Source of the DNA: CAZTDU01 sp050248795
Lineage (GTDB): Bacteria > Pseudomonadota > Gammaproteobacteria > Burkholderiales > SG8-39
NCBI GenBank assembly: GCA_050248795.1
Contig: JBFWRS010000038.1
Location: forward strand, 1-31,263
Reading direction: 5' to 3'
DNA length: 31,263 nt
The notes beneath the pieces were generated by a model. That model was not told where the DNA came from. It ran no database searches and saw only the letters and a list, made by a program, of their open reading frames with translations. The position numbers were made by a program, and so were the translations under genes. Within the stretch, counting starts at the first letter, position 1. Each line of letters opens with the position of its first letter. Of this stretch, positions 30,687 to 31,263 are shown piece after piece.

Positions 30687-30695
30687 CATCGACGC

Positions 30696-31263
30696 ATGAC
30701 GCGCGCCTACGACGGCCTCAAAGTGCTCGATTTCACGGCGATGATCGCCGGTCCGCATTGCACGCGCCTGCTGGCGGACCTCGGTGCCGACGTGATCAAG
30801 CTCGAACCGCCCGAGGGCGACTACATGCGCAGCCGCGGGCCGCTGCGCGACGGGCACAGCACTTACTACGGCTCGCTGAACTGCGGCAAGAAGAGCCTGT
30901 GCGTGGACCTGAAGAAGCCGCAGGCGCGCGAGCTGGTGCTCGAACTTGCGGCGCAGGCCGACGTGGTGGTGGAGAACTTCCGTCCCGGCGTCATGCAGCG
31001 CCTGGGCTTCGGCCATGCGGCGCTGTCGGCGCTGAACCCGCGGCTGGTGTACTGCTCCATCTCGGGTTACGGCCAGAGCGGCAGTCTCGCCGACCGCCCG
31101 GCCTACGCGCCCATCGTGCACGCCGCCAGCGGCTTCGACATGGCGATGCTGCACTACCAGGACGGCCTGTCGCGCCCGCTGCAGAGCGGCATCTTCATCG
31201 CCGACATACTCTCCGGCGTCAACGCCTTCGGCGGCATCGGCGCCGCGCTGTACCGGCGCGAGA
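30696..31263 (+). CDS. Class III (CaiB/BaiF) CoA-transferase (cut by window edge)
   Basis: The first 189 residues are visible. It begins LKVLDFTAMIAGPHCTRLLADLGADVIKLEPPEGDYMR, continues SLNCGKKSLCVDLKKP, VVENFRPGVMQRLGFG and LVYCSISGYGQSGSLADRP, and has catalytic Asp170 in GIFIADILSG. The reaction is CoA transfer between carboxylic acids. It is a third CaiB gene in the window, on the opposite strand from the other two and more diverged in sequence. It is probably co-transcribed with the membrane protein upstream, which might import or export its acid; that is inference. Confidence 0.92.
   Translation, partial: MTRAYDGLKVLDFTAMIAGPHCTRLLADLGADVIKLEPPEGDYMRSRGPLRDGHSTYYGSLNCGKKSLCVDLKKPQARELVLELAAQADVVVENFRPGVMQRLGFGHAALSALNPRLVYCSISGYGQSGSLADRPAYAPIVHAASGFDMAMLHYQDGLSRPLQSGIFIADILSGVNAFGGIGAALYRRE

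Noticed and set aside
1..31263. CRISPR arrays, tRNA genes, insertion sequences
   Set aside because: No regularly spaced direct repeats, cloverleaf sequences, transposase-like proteins or paired terminal repeats were seen by eye.

Overview
The window is GC-rich bacterial chromosome with tightly packed genes, ATGA-type overlaps and frequent GTG/TTG starts. The cbpA-cbpM pair, the TRAP transporter, three class III (CaiB/BaiF) CoA-transferases, the LysR/azoreductase/pirin block and the two Ser/Thr kinases fit a metabolically versatile betaproteobacterium, probably Burkholderiales-like. This placement is an inference from gene content. I see no rRNA, tRNA, insertion sequence, prophage or CRISPR array. 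No gap between genes exceeds 300 bases.

Layout. (1) 1-1877: an IclR-type regulator, cut by the left edge, diverges from an ACAD10/11-like acyl-CoA dehydrogenase. (2) 1987-5514: a membrane histidine kinase is followed 6 bases later by a Ser/Thr kinase fused to two receiver domains. (3) 5537-7184: an ArsR/SRPBCC/DUF1428/PhnB-like cassette starts from a promoter whose operator covers the start codon. (4) 7204-10993 (minus): a membrane diheme cytochrome b is coupled to a 997-residue molybdoenzyme that carries its own four-cluster ferredoxin domain. (5) 11071-12305 (minus): cbpA-cbpM. (6) 12387-14119: a small membrane protein, a candidate small RNA or attenuator, an unrecognised 226-residue protein and a single-domain response regulator.

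(7) 14130-17322: LysR and GST face azoreductase and pirin across a region with three inverted repeats; this looks like an electrophile/quinone-response block. (8) 17327-20823: an MFS transporter and four small or poorly known proteins. (9) 20907-25295: a Ser/Thr kinase with a cyclic-nucleotide-binding domain, then TRAP dctP-dctQ-dctM. (10) 25288-29741 (minus): sodC, acyl-CoA dehydrogenase, two CoA-transferases and MaoC hydratase, every junction overlapping. (11) 29922-31263: a duplicated-fold membrane protein and a third CoA-transferase, cut by the right edge.

Working together, the TRAP transporter could import an organic acid that the CoA-transferase/dehydrogenase/hydratase set activates and oxidises. 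The window is also rich in signalling proteins: two Ser/Thr kinases, one histidine kinase and three receiver domains. The most unusual items are the kinase-receiver-receiver fusion beside its likely histidine kinase partner, the fused molybdoenzyme with a non-NrfD diheme anchor, and the probably leaderless, self-operated ArsR promoter. All family calls come from reading motifs by eye; no database search was run.
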